Shown: positions 7,795 through 13,662, numbered from the stretch's first letter. The stretch: DNA of 13,662 bases from Nitrospiraceae bacterium UBA6898 (GCA_002448975.1 DKBO01000114.1:1-13662), one strand, 5' to 3'. Numbers and translations are program-made. Notes: a model not told the origin generated them from the letters alone.

Positions 7795-8863
7795 ATCGCC
7801 CGGCCGTGATTCTGATCGCATCCAGATCAGCATCAGGGCTTTTGAGCTTTTGTATGTCTTCGGGTCTGAAGGCGCCTTTTTCGGTAATGATAGCCGTCAC
7901 ATATGCAGCGGGAGTTACATCAAATGCAAGGTTCCTGACCTTTACGCCCACAGGGGCAATCCTGCACGTTCCGCAGATATGGGTGACTTCCTCAGGGGAC
8001 CGCTCCTCAATCGGGATATGGTCTCCCGAAGGCATCGAAAAATCTATGCTGCTCATCGGTGCAGCTACGTAAAATGGAATTGCGTGCTCTCGGCAAAGCA
8101 CGGCCACCGTGTAGGTCCCTATCTTATTCGCAACGTCGCCATTCAGCACCGTCCTGTCGGTGCCGACGATGGCGAGGCTTATCTCCCCCTTTTTCATCAG
8201 GGCTCCTGCAGTATTATCGGTTATAAGCGTAACCGGGATATCGGACTGCATGAGCTCCCATGACGTGAGCCGCGCCCCCTGAAGCACCGGTCGGGTCTCA
8301 TCAGCGATGACCTGAAATTGCTTGCCCTGCTCTTTCGCGATCAGCATCGGCGCTGTCGCCGTGCCATACCCGCCTGTCGCGAGCGATCCCGCATTGCAGT
8401 GGGTAAGAATGGTATCGCCATCTCTGATGAACTGCGCACCCCATCTCCCGAGAGCCTTGTTCACTTCAATGTCCTCCGCAAGGATCTTCTTCGCCTCTTC
8501 AATGAGCAGGCTTTTGAGCGCCGAAATCGATTCGTCTTTTCGCGACCGGAGCAGTGTCCTTATCCTCTCGACTGCCCATTGTATGTTGACTGCGGTCGGC
8601 CGGGTAGCAAGGAATGCGCTGAAGACATGATCGAGCTTTTTCATGAAAACGGTAAAATCCTCTGCCGCTATCTCCTGTGCGGCAAGCGCAATGCCCATGG
8701 CAGCCGCAATACCGATTGCGGGGGCACCGCGTATCCAGAGCTTTTGAATGCCCTCTGCCACCTTCAGATAGTCCCGGCATTCAATATAGGCCACATCGAT
8801 CGGCAGCCTGCTCTGGTCGAGCATGAAAACCCTGTTATTTTTCCATTCTATTGTCGCTATCAT
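7793..8863 (-). CDS. mtnA: S-methyl-5-thioribose-1-phosphate isomerase
   Basis: A 356-residue sugar-phosphate isomerase that converts 5-methylthioribose-1-phosphate to methylthioribulose-1-phosphate in methionine salvage, or in the related route that recycles S-adenosylmethionine by-products. The fold family also contains the eIF2B alpha/beta/delta subunits. Signature motifs are RGAPAIG (45-51), HCNAGSLATGG (155-165) with the catalytic Cys156, GTDR (234-237) with the catalytic Asp236, and NGDVANKIGTY (241-251). Length and the 'DQSRLP' N-terminus (16-21) fit bacterial MtnA and support the ATG at 8863. No other methionine-salvage gene is nearby, so the remaining steps must be encoded elsewhere or the pathway is a shortened one. 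It is the first gene of the minus-strand operon and has a TATAAT box just upstream. Confidence 0.95.
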   Translation of the reverse strand: MIATIEWKNNRVFMLDQSRLPIDVAYIECRDYLKVAEGIQKLWIRGAPAIGIAAAMGIALAAQEIAAEDFTVFMKKLDHVFSAFLATRPTAVNIQWAVERIRTLLRSRKDESISALKSLLIEEAKKILAEDIEVNKALGRWGAQFIRDGDTILTHCNAGSLATGGYGTATAPMLIAKEQGKQFQVIADETRPVLQGARLTSWELMQSDIPVTLITDNTAGALMKKGEISLAIVGTDRTVLNGDVANKIGTYTVAVLCREHAIPFYVAAPMSSIDFSMPSGDHIPIEERSPEEVTHICGTCRIAPVGVKVRNLAFDVTPAAYVTAIITEKGAFRPEDIQKLKSPDADLDAIRITAGR

Positions 8864-8883
8864 AAATTGTCCCGTGCGTATCT

Positions 8884-8889
8884 ATTATA
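8884..8889 (-). promoter_or_regulatory. Candidate -10 box (TATAAT) for the mtnA operon
   Basis: On the minus strand a perfect TATAAT lies 20 nt before the mtnA ATG, giving a predicted leader of about 13 nt with GGGAC as a weak ribosome site. There is no convincing TTGACA 16-18 nt upstream, so this may be a weak or activator-dependent promoter, or coincidence in an AT-rich gap. Confidence 0.4.
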
Positions 8890-8893
8890 AACC

Positions 8894-8918
8894 AAAAAAG
8901 CTCCCGAATACCGAGCCT
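8894..8918 (-). terminator. Possible rho-independent terminator after the NRAMP-family gene
   Basis: On the minus strand, two bases past the NRAMP stop, the six-base arms AGGCTC and GAGCTT can pair (one G-U pair) around a 9-nt loop, and the stem runs directly into a TTTTTT tract. The stem is short and has only three or four G-C pairs, so termination would be modest. Its position, exactly between the NRAMP gene and the TATAAT box of mtnA, supports a transcription-unit boundary here. Confidence 0.45.
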
Positions 8919-8919
8919 C

Positions 8920-10155
8920 CTACCCACTCAGCGGCGCAAAGGTAGTCACCACAAGAATTGATGTCAGAATGATAATCGTAATGACCGTTGCCCATGAGAT
9001 ATAATTGAATGTCCGTGAATTCGTATATTCACCCATAAGTTTTCTGTTGTTGACAATCAGCAGTGCGTAGACAAGGACAAATGGCAGCAGAAATCCGTTG
9101 ACGACCGATGAAAGCACCATCAGGAAGATGAGCGGTGCTCCCGGCATCAGAATCACCAGTGACGCAACAGCAATGATCAGGGTATAGATCCACATGAACT
9201 GGGGGGCCTCTCTAAACGTCTTGTTTATCCCTGCCTCCCACCCCATTGCCTCGCAGATGTAATATGCCGTTGCCAAAGGAACGATGATCGCGCCGAGCAG
9301 TGACGCATTGGCCAGACTCATCGCGAACATGATATAGGCATACTCTCCAGCTAAGGGCTTCAAGGCAAGCGCGGCCTCGGATGCTTCATCGATGCGTATG
9401 CCATGCGGGAACAACAGGGTGCCGCAGGTCACAATGATAAAAAAACTGACGATATCGGTTATCGAGCATCCGATGATGACATCAAGTCGGGAAGCCTTAT
9501 ACTGCTCCTTTTTGATGCCCTTCTCAGCGATCGATGACTGAAGATAGAACTGCATCCACGGTGTTATCGTTGTCCCTATGATCGCAATGCTCAGCATGAT
9601 ATATTCCGCGTTCCATTGCATCTGAGGGACGACCGCGGCTTCCAGCACGGGCGCCCATTCCGGCCGTGCCATGAACCCGGAAATAACATACCCGAAATAG
9701 AGAAGGCATGCAAAAAGAAGGATTTTTTCAACGGAACGATAGCTCCCTTTGGTTACAAGGATCCAGATGGAGATAGCCCCGACCGGCACCATAAAGAACT
9801 TGCTGAGGCCAAGGATTTCCATGCTCGCTGCCCATCCGGCAAAGTTGGCAACGGTGGTCCCGAAATTAGCCATGAGCAGACCGAGCATCATGAAGAAGGC
9901 AGTCTTTACCCCATAGTTCTCCCGGATAAGGTCGGAAAGCCCCTTGCCGGTGATGACACCCATTCTGGCGATCATCTCCTGGATGACCACAAGCGCAATC
10001 GTAGTCGGGATAAGCGTCCAGAGCAGCGCATAGCCGAAGCGCGCACCAGCGACAGAATACGTTGTTATACCGCTTGCGTCATTGTCTATGTTGGCGGTTA
10101 TGATACCCGGTCCCATGACACTCAGGAAAAAGAGGAGGTTCTTCCAGTACTTCAC
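8920..10155 (-). CDS. NRAMP-family divalent metal transporter, non-canonical metal site
   Basis: A 411-residue integral membrane protein with about 11 hydrophobic segments, of NRAMP (SLC11-like) type. The N-terminal 'GPGIITANIDNDASG' (15-29) corresponds to the TM1 region that carries DPGN in Mn/Fe transporters. Here it reads D26-A-S-G29, so the Asp is kept and the metal-binding Asn is replaced by Gly. In TM6 the usual MPH is TPW (198-200), so the soft-ligand Met is lost. Loss of these ligands is known from NRAMP-related transporters that move Mg2+ or lack transition-metal selectivity. The start is GTG at 10155, preceded by AGGAGG and overlapping the stop of the PRC/MgtE_N/CBS gene by GTGA. 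The coupled partner carries an MgtE Mg2+-sensor module, which supports Mg2+ as substrate; this is inference. Confidence 0.88.
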   Translation of the reverse strand: MKYWKNLLFFLSVMGPGIITANIDNDASGITTYSVAGARFGYALLWTLIPTTIALVVIQEMIARMGVITGKGLSDLIRENYGVKTAFFMMLGLLMANFGTTVANFAGWAASMEILGLSKFFMVPVGAISIWILVTKGSYRSVEKILLFACLLYFGYVISGFMARPEWAPVLEAAVVPQMQWNAEYIMLSIAIIGTTITPWMQFYLQSSIAEKGIKKEQYKASRLDVIIGCSITDIVSFFIIVTCGTLLFPHGIRIDEASEAALALKPLAGEYAYIMFAMSLANASLLGAIIVPLATAYYICEAMGWEAGINKTFREAPQFMWIYTLIIAVASLVILMPGAPLIFLMVLSSVVNGFLLPFVLVYALLIVNNRKLMGEYTNSRTFNYISWATVITIIILTSILVVTTFAPLSG

Positions 10156-11414
10156 ACCTTCCTCCTCTTCCTTTTTGCCTCGGGAGGAAGCAGGATATCG
10201 ATGATATCGTCAACCGTAATGATGCCGTGCAGATATCCGTTCTCATCAACGACCGGCAGCGCAAGCAGGTTGTACTTTGAGATGATCTCTGCCGCTGCCA
10301 TCTCGTCTTCTCCCGGAGCTACTGTCTTGAGATTTGTCTCCATGATGTCGGCAAGGTAGCAGTCGTTCTCTGCAATGAGCAGTTCCCGCAAGGATACCAC
10401 ACCCATCAGTTTCTCTTCCCTGTCGACAACATAGATGTAGTAGACGTTCTCCGTCTCCCTCGCTTCTGTCTTGAACAGTTCAGCTGCCTGTGCCACCGTC
10501 ATGTCCGGAGGATACCCCAGGAACTCCGTAGTCATGATGCCGCCGGCCGTATCCTCTTCGTGGCCGAGCAGCTCCTGAATGTCCTCGGCCTCTTCCTTTT
10601 CGATATGCTCGAGGATCTCCTTCGCCCGTTCTGTCGGAAGATCACTCAGGACATCCGCCGCCTCGTCCGGCTCCATCTCCTCGATGATGTCTGCCGCCTT
10701 CTCCGTATCCATGGCACTGATAATATCAGCCTGCATCTCCGGCTTCAGCTCTGAAAGGGCCTCTGCCGCGGTCTCGATGTCAAGGTTATTGAAAAAACTC
10801 GCGCCCTCTTTTTGAGAAACACTGCTGATAATATCGGCAATATCAGCCGGATGCAGCTCCGAGAGCATCTGCCGAGGAATTGTCAGCGATATCTCGGTGA
10901 GCTTCGGTTCAAGGGGCTGCAGATAGTCCCAGCTGATAAGCGTAAAGGGAAGGCTCTTCTTGAACAGCCTCGCAATGTCCTCACCTCCCCGCTCGATGCC
11001 AAGCCTCCTGAGTATGCCGCGCATGCCGACGTCGACCGCAATGAGGACCGCATCGTCATTATATCCCTCTAGTTTGATATCGTTCACCCTCACGACCTTG
11101 GCGCCGTTCGCATCAACGATCTGCCTGTCGAGTATGTCCCTGAGGATGAGAAGATCGTCCTCCCTTGTCTCATAGGGCTGTAGGCTCTCTGCATAGATCC
11201 TCGAGGATATTATCTTCTTGTTGAAGATGTTGAGGTCCTGCCAGGGAAGGTAAAAAGGCTTCTTCCTTCTTTCGATGATGAGCGCGCTGACTTTCGGGAG
11301 CGGATCCCCTTTGACAACGACGAGATCCCTTACCCGTCCAAGGTCCTCACCCTTGGGATCGAGCACGGTTTTTTTTATGACCTCACTTGAAAAAACCTCA
11401 CCCAAAAAAGGCAT
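10152..11414 (-). CDS. Soluble PRC-barrel / MgtE_N / CBS-pair protein (MgtE sensor half without the channel)
   Basis: A 420-residue protein with no hydrophobic segment. Residues about 5-75 and 85-155 look like two PRC-barrel-type beta segments, with 'V.DPKGEDLGRVRDLVV' and 'IVDANGAKVVRVNDIKL' openings. About 180-290 is an MgtE N-domain array of acidic helices ('ELHPADIADIIS', 'MEPDEAADVLSDLP'). About 293-410 is a CBS pair ('GGIMTTEFLGYPPDMTV', 'MGVVSLRELL', 'LPVVDENGYLHGIITVDDIIDIL'). In MgtE the N and CBS domains bind Mg2+ and gate the pore through a plug helix. Here the chain stops after CBS2 with a short basic tail (KRKRRKV), and the next gene, overlapped by 4 nt, is a NRAMP-type pore. The ATG at 11414 is chosen for its GGGGAG ribosome site; the frame is open 14 codons further upstream. 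A cytosolic regulator of that transporter is inferred. Confidence 0.88.
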   Translation of the reverse strand: MPFLGEVFSSEVIKKTVLDPKGEDLGRVRDLVVVKGDPLPKVSALIIERRKKPFYLPWQDLNIFNKKIISSRIYAESLQPYETREDDLLILRDILDRQIVDANGAKVVRVNDIKLEGYNDDAVLIAVDVGMRGILRRLGIERGGEDIARLFKKSLPFTLISWDYLQPLEPKLTEISLTIPRQMLSELHPADIADIISSVSQKEGASFFNNLDIETAAEALSELKPEMQADIISAMDTEKAADIIEEMEPDEAADVLSDLPTERAKEILEHIEKEEAEDIQELLGHEEDTAGGIMTTEFLGYPPDMTVAQAAELFKTEARETENVYYIYVVDREEKLMGVVSLRELLIAENDCYLADIMETNLKTVAPGEDEMAAAEIISKYNLLALPVVDENGYLHGIITVDDIIDILLPPEAKRKRRKV

Positions 11415-11486
11415 TTGAAACTCCCCAGAATTTACGAAAAAATGCAGGATTTGCAATAAAGTATAGCCCTATATGCCTTTTTTGGG
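11401..11486. repeat. Perfect 14-bp inverted repeat around promoter and start codon
   Basis: The sequence CCCAAAAAAGGCAT at 11401-11414 is matched by its exact reverse complement ATGCCTTTTTTGGG at 11473-11486, with 58 nt between. The right-hand arm in the minus-strand sense is the first 14 bases of the PRC/MgtE_N/CBS gene, including its ATG. The other arm overlaps the -35/spacer of the best promoter candidate. If a transcript begins upstream of 11489, the arms could pair over 14 bp plus three more pairs (two of them wobble) and bury the start codon. If transcription starts at about 11453, the repeat can act only on DNA, as two operator sites. Confidence 0.65.
11421..11426 (-). promoter_or_regulatory. 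Ribosome binding site fixing the start of the PRC/MgtE_N/CBS gene
   Basis: On the minus strand GGGGAG lies 6 nt before the ATG at 11414. The upstream in-frame ATG at 11456 has no comparable purine-rich site, and its extra 14 residues do not resemble the start of a PRC-type domain. Confidence 0.6.
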
Positions 11487-11489
11487 CAA
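11460..11489 (-). promoter_or_regulatory. Candidate promoter of the PRC/MgtE_N/CBS - NRAMP operon
   Basis: On the minus strand TTGCCC (11489-11484) and TATACT (11465-11460) are separated by 18 nt. They match the sigma-70 consensus at 4 of 6 and 5 of 6 positions. The predicted start near 11453 gives a leader of about 39 nt that ends in the GGGGAG ribosome site. One arm of the inverted repeat lies across the -35 and spacer. Confidence 0.45.
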
Positions 11490-11554
11490 CAGAAAACTCG
11501 CCCTCGTTCATTTATTTGTGATAAACTTTGAAATCCAATACCCGGAGGAGACAG

Positions 11555-12028
11555 ATGAGCAAAGAAGAAAAAGGCGCGTTTGAAGAGAACCTCGAAGGAT
11601 ACAAAGGGAAGATCAACCCGGTCAACAAGGCGACCCTTACGTGGGACAAAGACCTCATCTTCCTGGGCAGGACCCCGCGCGGGTTTGAGCTCGATTTTGA
11701 TGCAGAAGCGCAATGGGGTTGCATCCCGACAGAAAGCCTTCTCCTGAGCATTGCGGGATGTCTGGCCATAGATGTCGTATCTTTCATAACCAAGATGAAG
11801 GCAAAGATAACGAAATTCAGGATAGACATTGCGGGGGAACGGAACCCTACCCCACCGCAGTACTACACCAAGGTCGATATGATGCTCACTATTGCAGGCG
11901 AGAATATCACGCCCAAGAAACTCGACAGGGCCATCTCACTTTCACAGGAAAAGTACTGTTCTGTCTATCATTCGCTACGGAAAGATCTCAAGGTTAATGT
12001 CACGTATATTATTGAAAAAGAGGCATGA
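11555..12028 (+). CDS. OsmC-family protein (YhfA-like)
   Basis: A 157-residue OsmC-type protein. Two conserved cysteines are visible: Cys69 in 'LSIAGCLAIDVVSFITKM' and Cys135 in 'EKYCSVYHSL'. 'PTESLLLSIAGC' is the usual run-up to the first one. The 'GCxxxDVV...KM' and 'YCSV' patterns are closer to the YhfA-type branch than to Ohr or OsmC proper. Ohr/OsmC members reduce organic hydroperoxides through the cysteine pair; for the YhfA-type branch the substrate is not established. The ATG at 11555 is chosen for the GGAGG at 11544-11548, six nt away; an in-frame ATG at 11528 lacks a site. It is transcribed divergently from the PRC/MgtE_N/CBS gene and shares its 140-nt intergenic region. Confidence 0.87.
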   Translation: MSKEEKGAFEENLEGYKGKINPVNKATLTWDKDLIFLGRTPRGFELDFDAEAQWGCIPTESLLLSIAGCLAIDVVSFITKMKAKITKFRIDIAGERNPTPPQYYTKVDMMLTIAGENITPKKLDRAISLSQEKYCSVYHSLRKDLKVNVTYIIEKEA

Positions 12029-12206
12029 AGAGCGGAATTGCCTATACTGCATCGGCAGGCTGTCACATGACGTCACAAGATAGGCCACGGGTGTAATCGT
12101 CATTCTTACCATGACTACAGCGTTCAGATTCTCCCCAAACATCGTTGCGGTAAATCTGCCCTTTGCATTCCTTACTGAAACTCTATCAGAGCGGGATACA
12201 GACAAG
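12029..12206. other. Intergenic region between convergent genes, with weak inverted repeats
   Basis: 178 nt with no credible gene. The 5' part can fold with an outer GCCTAT/ATAGGC pair (12040-12045 with 12080-12085) enclosing the small hairpin CTGC-ATCG-GCAG (12047-12058). A TGACGTCA palindrome lies at 12067-12074. No T-tract follows, so I do not call a rho-independent terminator. The remainder (12090-12206) shows nothing I recognise. Confidence 0.35.
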
Positions 12207-13301
12207 TCACGGCACGAGCCACTTGAGAATGCGGACACGCCGCAGCAGGCCGGTAAGCAACAGGCTGAGGACTGAAACTACGATTGCGATCATAGGTGCC
12301 GCGAAAATTGGAGGATACCGCAGGGGATCGACAGAAAAGCCAAGCCGCCCAGACTCAAGGATGACAATAACGAGCGCGTGAACGAGGTACACTCCGTAAC
12401 TAAGTTCGCTTGCGTAGGTTATGCGCCTTATGAGTGCGGGATGCCTGTCCGCACGCTCGACAAGCGCTGTCCCAAAGTTGCGCAGGAGCGCAAAACTTGC
12501 CATACTCATGAGAATCACGGTGGGTGAGAAGGAATCGTAGAAGAATTTATCGAGCCTGCCAGCTCGCACCGAAAGCATATACGTTCCCAGCATGGTGATT
12601 ACCGCGCATCCTGCGAGAGCTAACCCGCAAGCCCCAGCCCATCGCCTGCTGATCTTATCAGGACTGTACTTCACAAAAGTCGCACCCAGCAAGAAATACC
12701 CCACGTACCCGAAAACTGGATCGATGTTGACTCCAAGCGGTATGCCAAGCAACGTTTCGAACATCGGTTTGATTGTACAGGCAAACAACCACAACCCAAC
12801 AAAGTACCGTTGGTTCTTCAGAGAAGAATTTACGCTGTAAATGCGCAGCACGGGCACGAGAAAATAGAGAATGATGATCAGGTACATGAACCATAGATGG
12901 GGGAAGATGGGTTTTTTCAAGCCTCCGAGAAGGCTCGCGAGCAAGTCTGAAAGCGTAAGATCATGCCCCCAAAAGAAAATGCGCCAACCTGCGTATACAA
13001 GGCTCCACGGCAATAGGGGGATAAAGACCTTCATCACTCTCCTGTGCGCGAAACGTTTGGCATCCCAGTTCTTGGGGGTCAACAACAGAGCACCACTGAG
13101 CATGACAAGCAAGGGTATGCACGTGCAGGTGATAGCAGTCCAGATGTTCGTCTGCCACCACCACATCAGGGGAATTTTGTTGAAGTTCGTGTTAGGAACA
13201 GCCGCAGCGTGCAATAAAATGACAGCAAAAATAGCATAAATGCGAACGACATCTACCCAGAACAGACGGCTCGACAGCGAGTTGCCGACGTGCTGAGGCA
13301 T
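12207..13301 (-). CDS. Acyltransferase family 3 membrane protein (WecH/OafA-like)
   Basis: A 364-residue multi-pass membrane protein with about ten hydrophobic segments. Acyltransferase-3 proteins transfer O-acetyl or other acyl groups from the cytoplasm to surface glycans, peptidoglycan precursors or lipids. The TM1 motif with Arg20 and His31 ('VVRIYAIFAVILLHAAA') carries the His thought to be catalytic in this family. The 'HLWFMYLIIILYFLVPVLR' segment near residues 135-153 is typical of the WecH/YiaH-like branch, as is the C-terminal 'SELSYGVYLVHALVI' TM segment. The ATG at 13301 has a CGGAG 9-10 nt upstream. No glycan cluster is visible next to it, so the acceptor cannot be named. It converges on the OsmC-family gene. 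Confidence 0.9.
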   Translation of the reverse strand: MPQHVGNSLSSRLFWVDVVRIYAIFAVILLHAAAVPNTNFNKIPLMWWWQTNIWTAITCTCIPLLVMLSGALLLTPKNWDAKRFAHRRVMKVFIPLLPWSLVYAGWRIFFWGHDLTLSDLLASLLGGLKKPIFPHLWFMYLIIILYFLVPVLRIYSVNSSLKNQRYFVGLWLFACTIKPMFETLLGIPLGVNIDPVFGYVGYFLLGATFVKYSPDKISRRWAGACGLALAGCAVITMLGTYMLSVRAGRLDKFFYDSFSPTVILMSMASFALLRNFGTALVERADRHPALIRRITYASELSYGVYLVHALVIVILESGRLGFSVDPLRYPPIFAAPMIAIVVSVLSLLLTGLLRRVRILKWLVP

Positions 13302-13523
13302 GCTTCACCGCTCCGAAGGCCTTGGTCGCAGCGGTCCCAAAGACCATCGACTCGCTCCATGTGGTTCTGTATCTTGATGGAGGTGAGCCACGCTTTTCAG
13401 CTAGGGGTAAATCGCCCCATTCGAGGCAGGTGATAGAAATTTGTCGAGAACACTGCGATATAATAGCATGGAAGGTGGTGATTTTTATGTGCAAAACTAA
13501 TCCTATTCGCAGCGGTTTTGGTT
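13302..13523. other. Intergenic stretch upstream of the acyltransferase gene
   Basis: 222 nt between the unidentified minus-strand gene at the window edge and the acyltransferase start. A minus-strand reading frame crosses it but runs on into the acyltransferase gene in another phase and is rich in Cys, Arg and Ser, so I do not treat it as a gene. AT-rich TATTATA sequence near 13460 (minus sense) could hold a -10 box, without a matching -35. No terminator or repeat was recognised. Confidence 0.4.
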
Positions 13524-13661
13524 TTACATGACATTCCGCACCTCGGAAACAATGACCTCACCCCAATTTTTGGCGTAGTCGGCCGCCTGGCGCTTGAGAC
13601 TGATCTCCTCCGTGAAATAGGTGATCACTGCAACGACGACGCTGCCTGAGCCTGCTATGTT
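13524..13661 (-). CDS. Unidentified protein, C-terminal fragment
   Basis: The last 45 codons of a minus-strand gene that begins beyond the window and ends in TAA at 13524-13526. The fragment starts with a Gly/Ser/Val-rich hydrophobic stretch, followed by an amphipathic segment ('TEEISLKRQAADYAKNWGE') and a short Val-rich end. The codon and residue composition look protein-like, and the neighbouring gene is in the same orientation. I do not recognise the family. A second frame on the same strand is also open over most of this stretch but has an Arg/Gln-rich composition that looks spurious. Confidence 0.5.
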   Translation of the reverse strand, partial: NIAGSGSVVVAVITYFTEEISLKRQAADYAKNWGEVIVSEVRNVM

Positions 13662-13662
13662 C

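Noticed and set aside
7763..8263. A 166-codon plus-strand reading frame opposite mtnA
   Set aside because: It is antisense to a gene with intact catalytic motifs, and no ribosome site or recognisable domain is present.
9616..10359. A 247-codon plus-strand reading frame opposite the NRAMP gene
   Set aside because: It is antisense to a clear transporter gene, its product is His/Asp/Arg-rich without domain features, and it spans two genes. It is a shadow frame.
11427..11453. TGCA-AATCC-TGCA followed by six T on the minus strand as an attenuator
   Set aside because: Only a 4-bp stem. It would lie in the leader of the sensor gene, but it is too weak to call.
11415..11456. A longer start for the PRC/MgtE_N/CBS protein at 11456
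   Set aside because: There is no ribosome site in front of it, the extra residues do not look like part of the domain, and the ATG at 11414 has GGGGAG at ideal spacing.
11975..12238. An 87-codon minus-strand frame across the osmC-like / acyltransferase gap
   Set aside because: It overlaps both convergent genes at its ends, with no ribosome site and no recognised domain.
13192..13494. A 100-codon minus-strand frame overlapping the acyltransferase start
   Set aside because: It overlaps the acyltransferase by over 100 nt in a different phase, its composition is Cys/Arg/Ser-rich, and no known family pattern is seen. It could be an old remnant but cannot be supported.
1..13662. CRISPR array, tRNA/rRNA genes, insertion sequences, phage genes, defence systems
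   Set aside because: No regularly spaced repeats, tRNA-like cloverleaf, transposase or integrase motif was seen on either strand.

Overview
The window reads as chromosomal DNA of a Gram-negative bacterium. It carries a Tol-Pal envelope operon, lipoprotein signal peptides and a long-chain polyprenyl diphosphate synthase. The mixture of housekeeping genes, the DUF4388/J-domain/TPR protein, the frequent ATGA gene overlaps and the AGG/AGA/ATA-rich codon use suggest a Nitrospirota- or Desulfobacterota-like lineage. That placement is inference from gene content, not a search result.

Layout. (1) Plus strand, 2-4516: a tightly packed run of the 3' end of a TolA/TonB-like gene, tolB, pal, cpoB (ybgF), moaA and moaC. 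Every junction is an overlap or a gap of 22 nt or less, so the molybdenum cofactor genes appear to be transcribed and translationally coupled with the Tol-Pal genes. (2) Minus strand, 8863-4545: an operon mtnA (methylthioribose-1-phosphate isomerase), polyprenyl diphosphate synthase, AMMECR1-domain protein, a 94-residue single-pass membrane/coiled-coil protein, and a DUF4388-J-domain-TPR protein. A TATAAT box and a candidate terminator lie in the 56-nt gap in front of mtnA. (3) Minus strand, 11414-8920: a two-gene unit encoding a soluble protein with two PRC-barrel-like segments, an MgtE N domain and a CBS pair, translationally coupled to a NRAMP-family transporter whose metal-site residues are non-canonical. 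(4) Plus strand, 11555-12028: a divergently transcribed OsmC-family protein. (5) Minus strand, 13301-12207: an acyltransferase-3 membrane protein, followed at the window edge by the C-terminal end of an unrecognised minus-strand gene.

The most interesting unit is region 3. The Mg2+-sensing half of an MgtE channel occurs without its pore and sits 4-nt-overlapped with a NRAMP-like pore. The TM1 and TM6 motifs of that pore depart from the Mn/Fe-type signature and resemble what is known of NRAMP-related magnesium transporters. Upstream of this pair is a perfect 14-bp inverted repeat. One arm covers the start codon and the other overlaps the -35/spacer of the best promoter candidate, so it is either an operator pair or a start-codon-masking RNA stem.

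No tRNA, rRNA, CRISPR array, insertion sequence or phage gene was recognised. The stretches without an assigned gene are 11415-11554 (regulatory), 12029-12206 (178 nt, weak inverted repeats only) and 13302-13523 (222 nt, nothing recognised).
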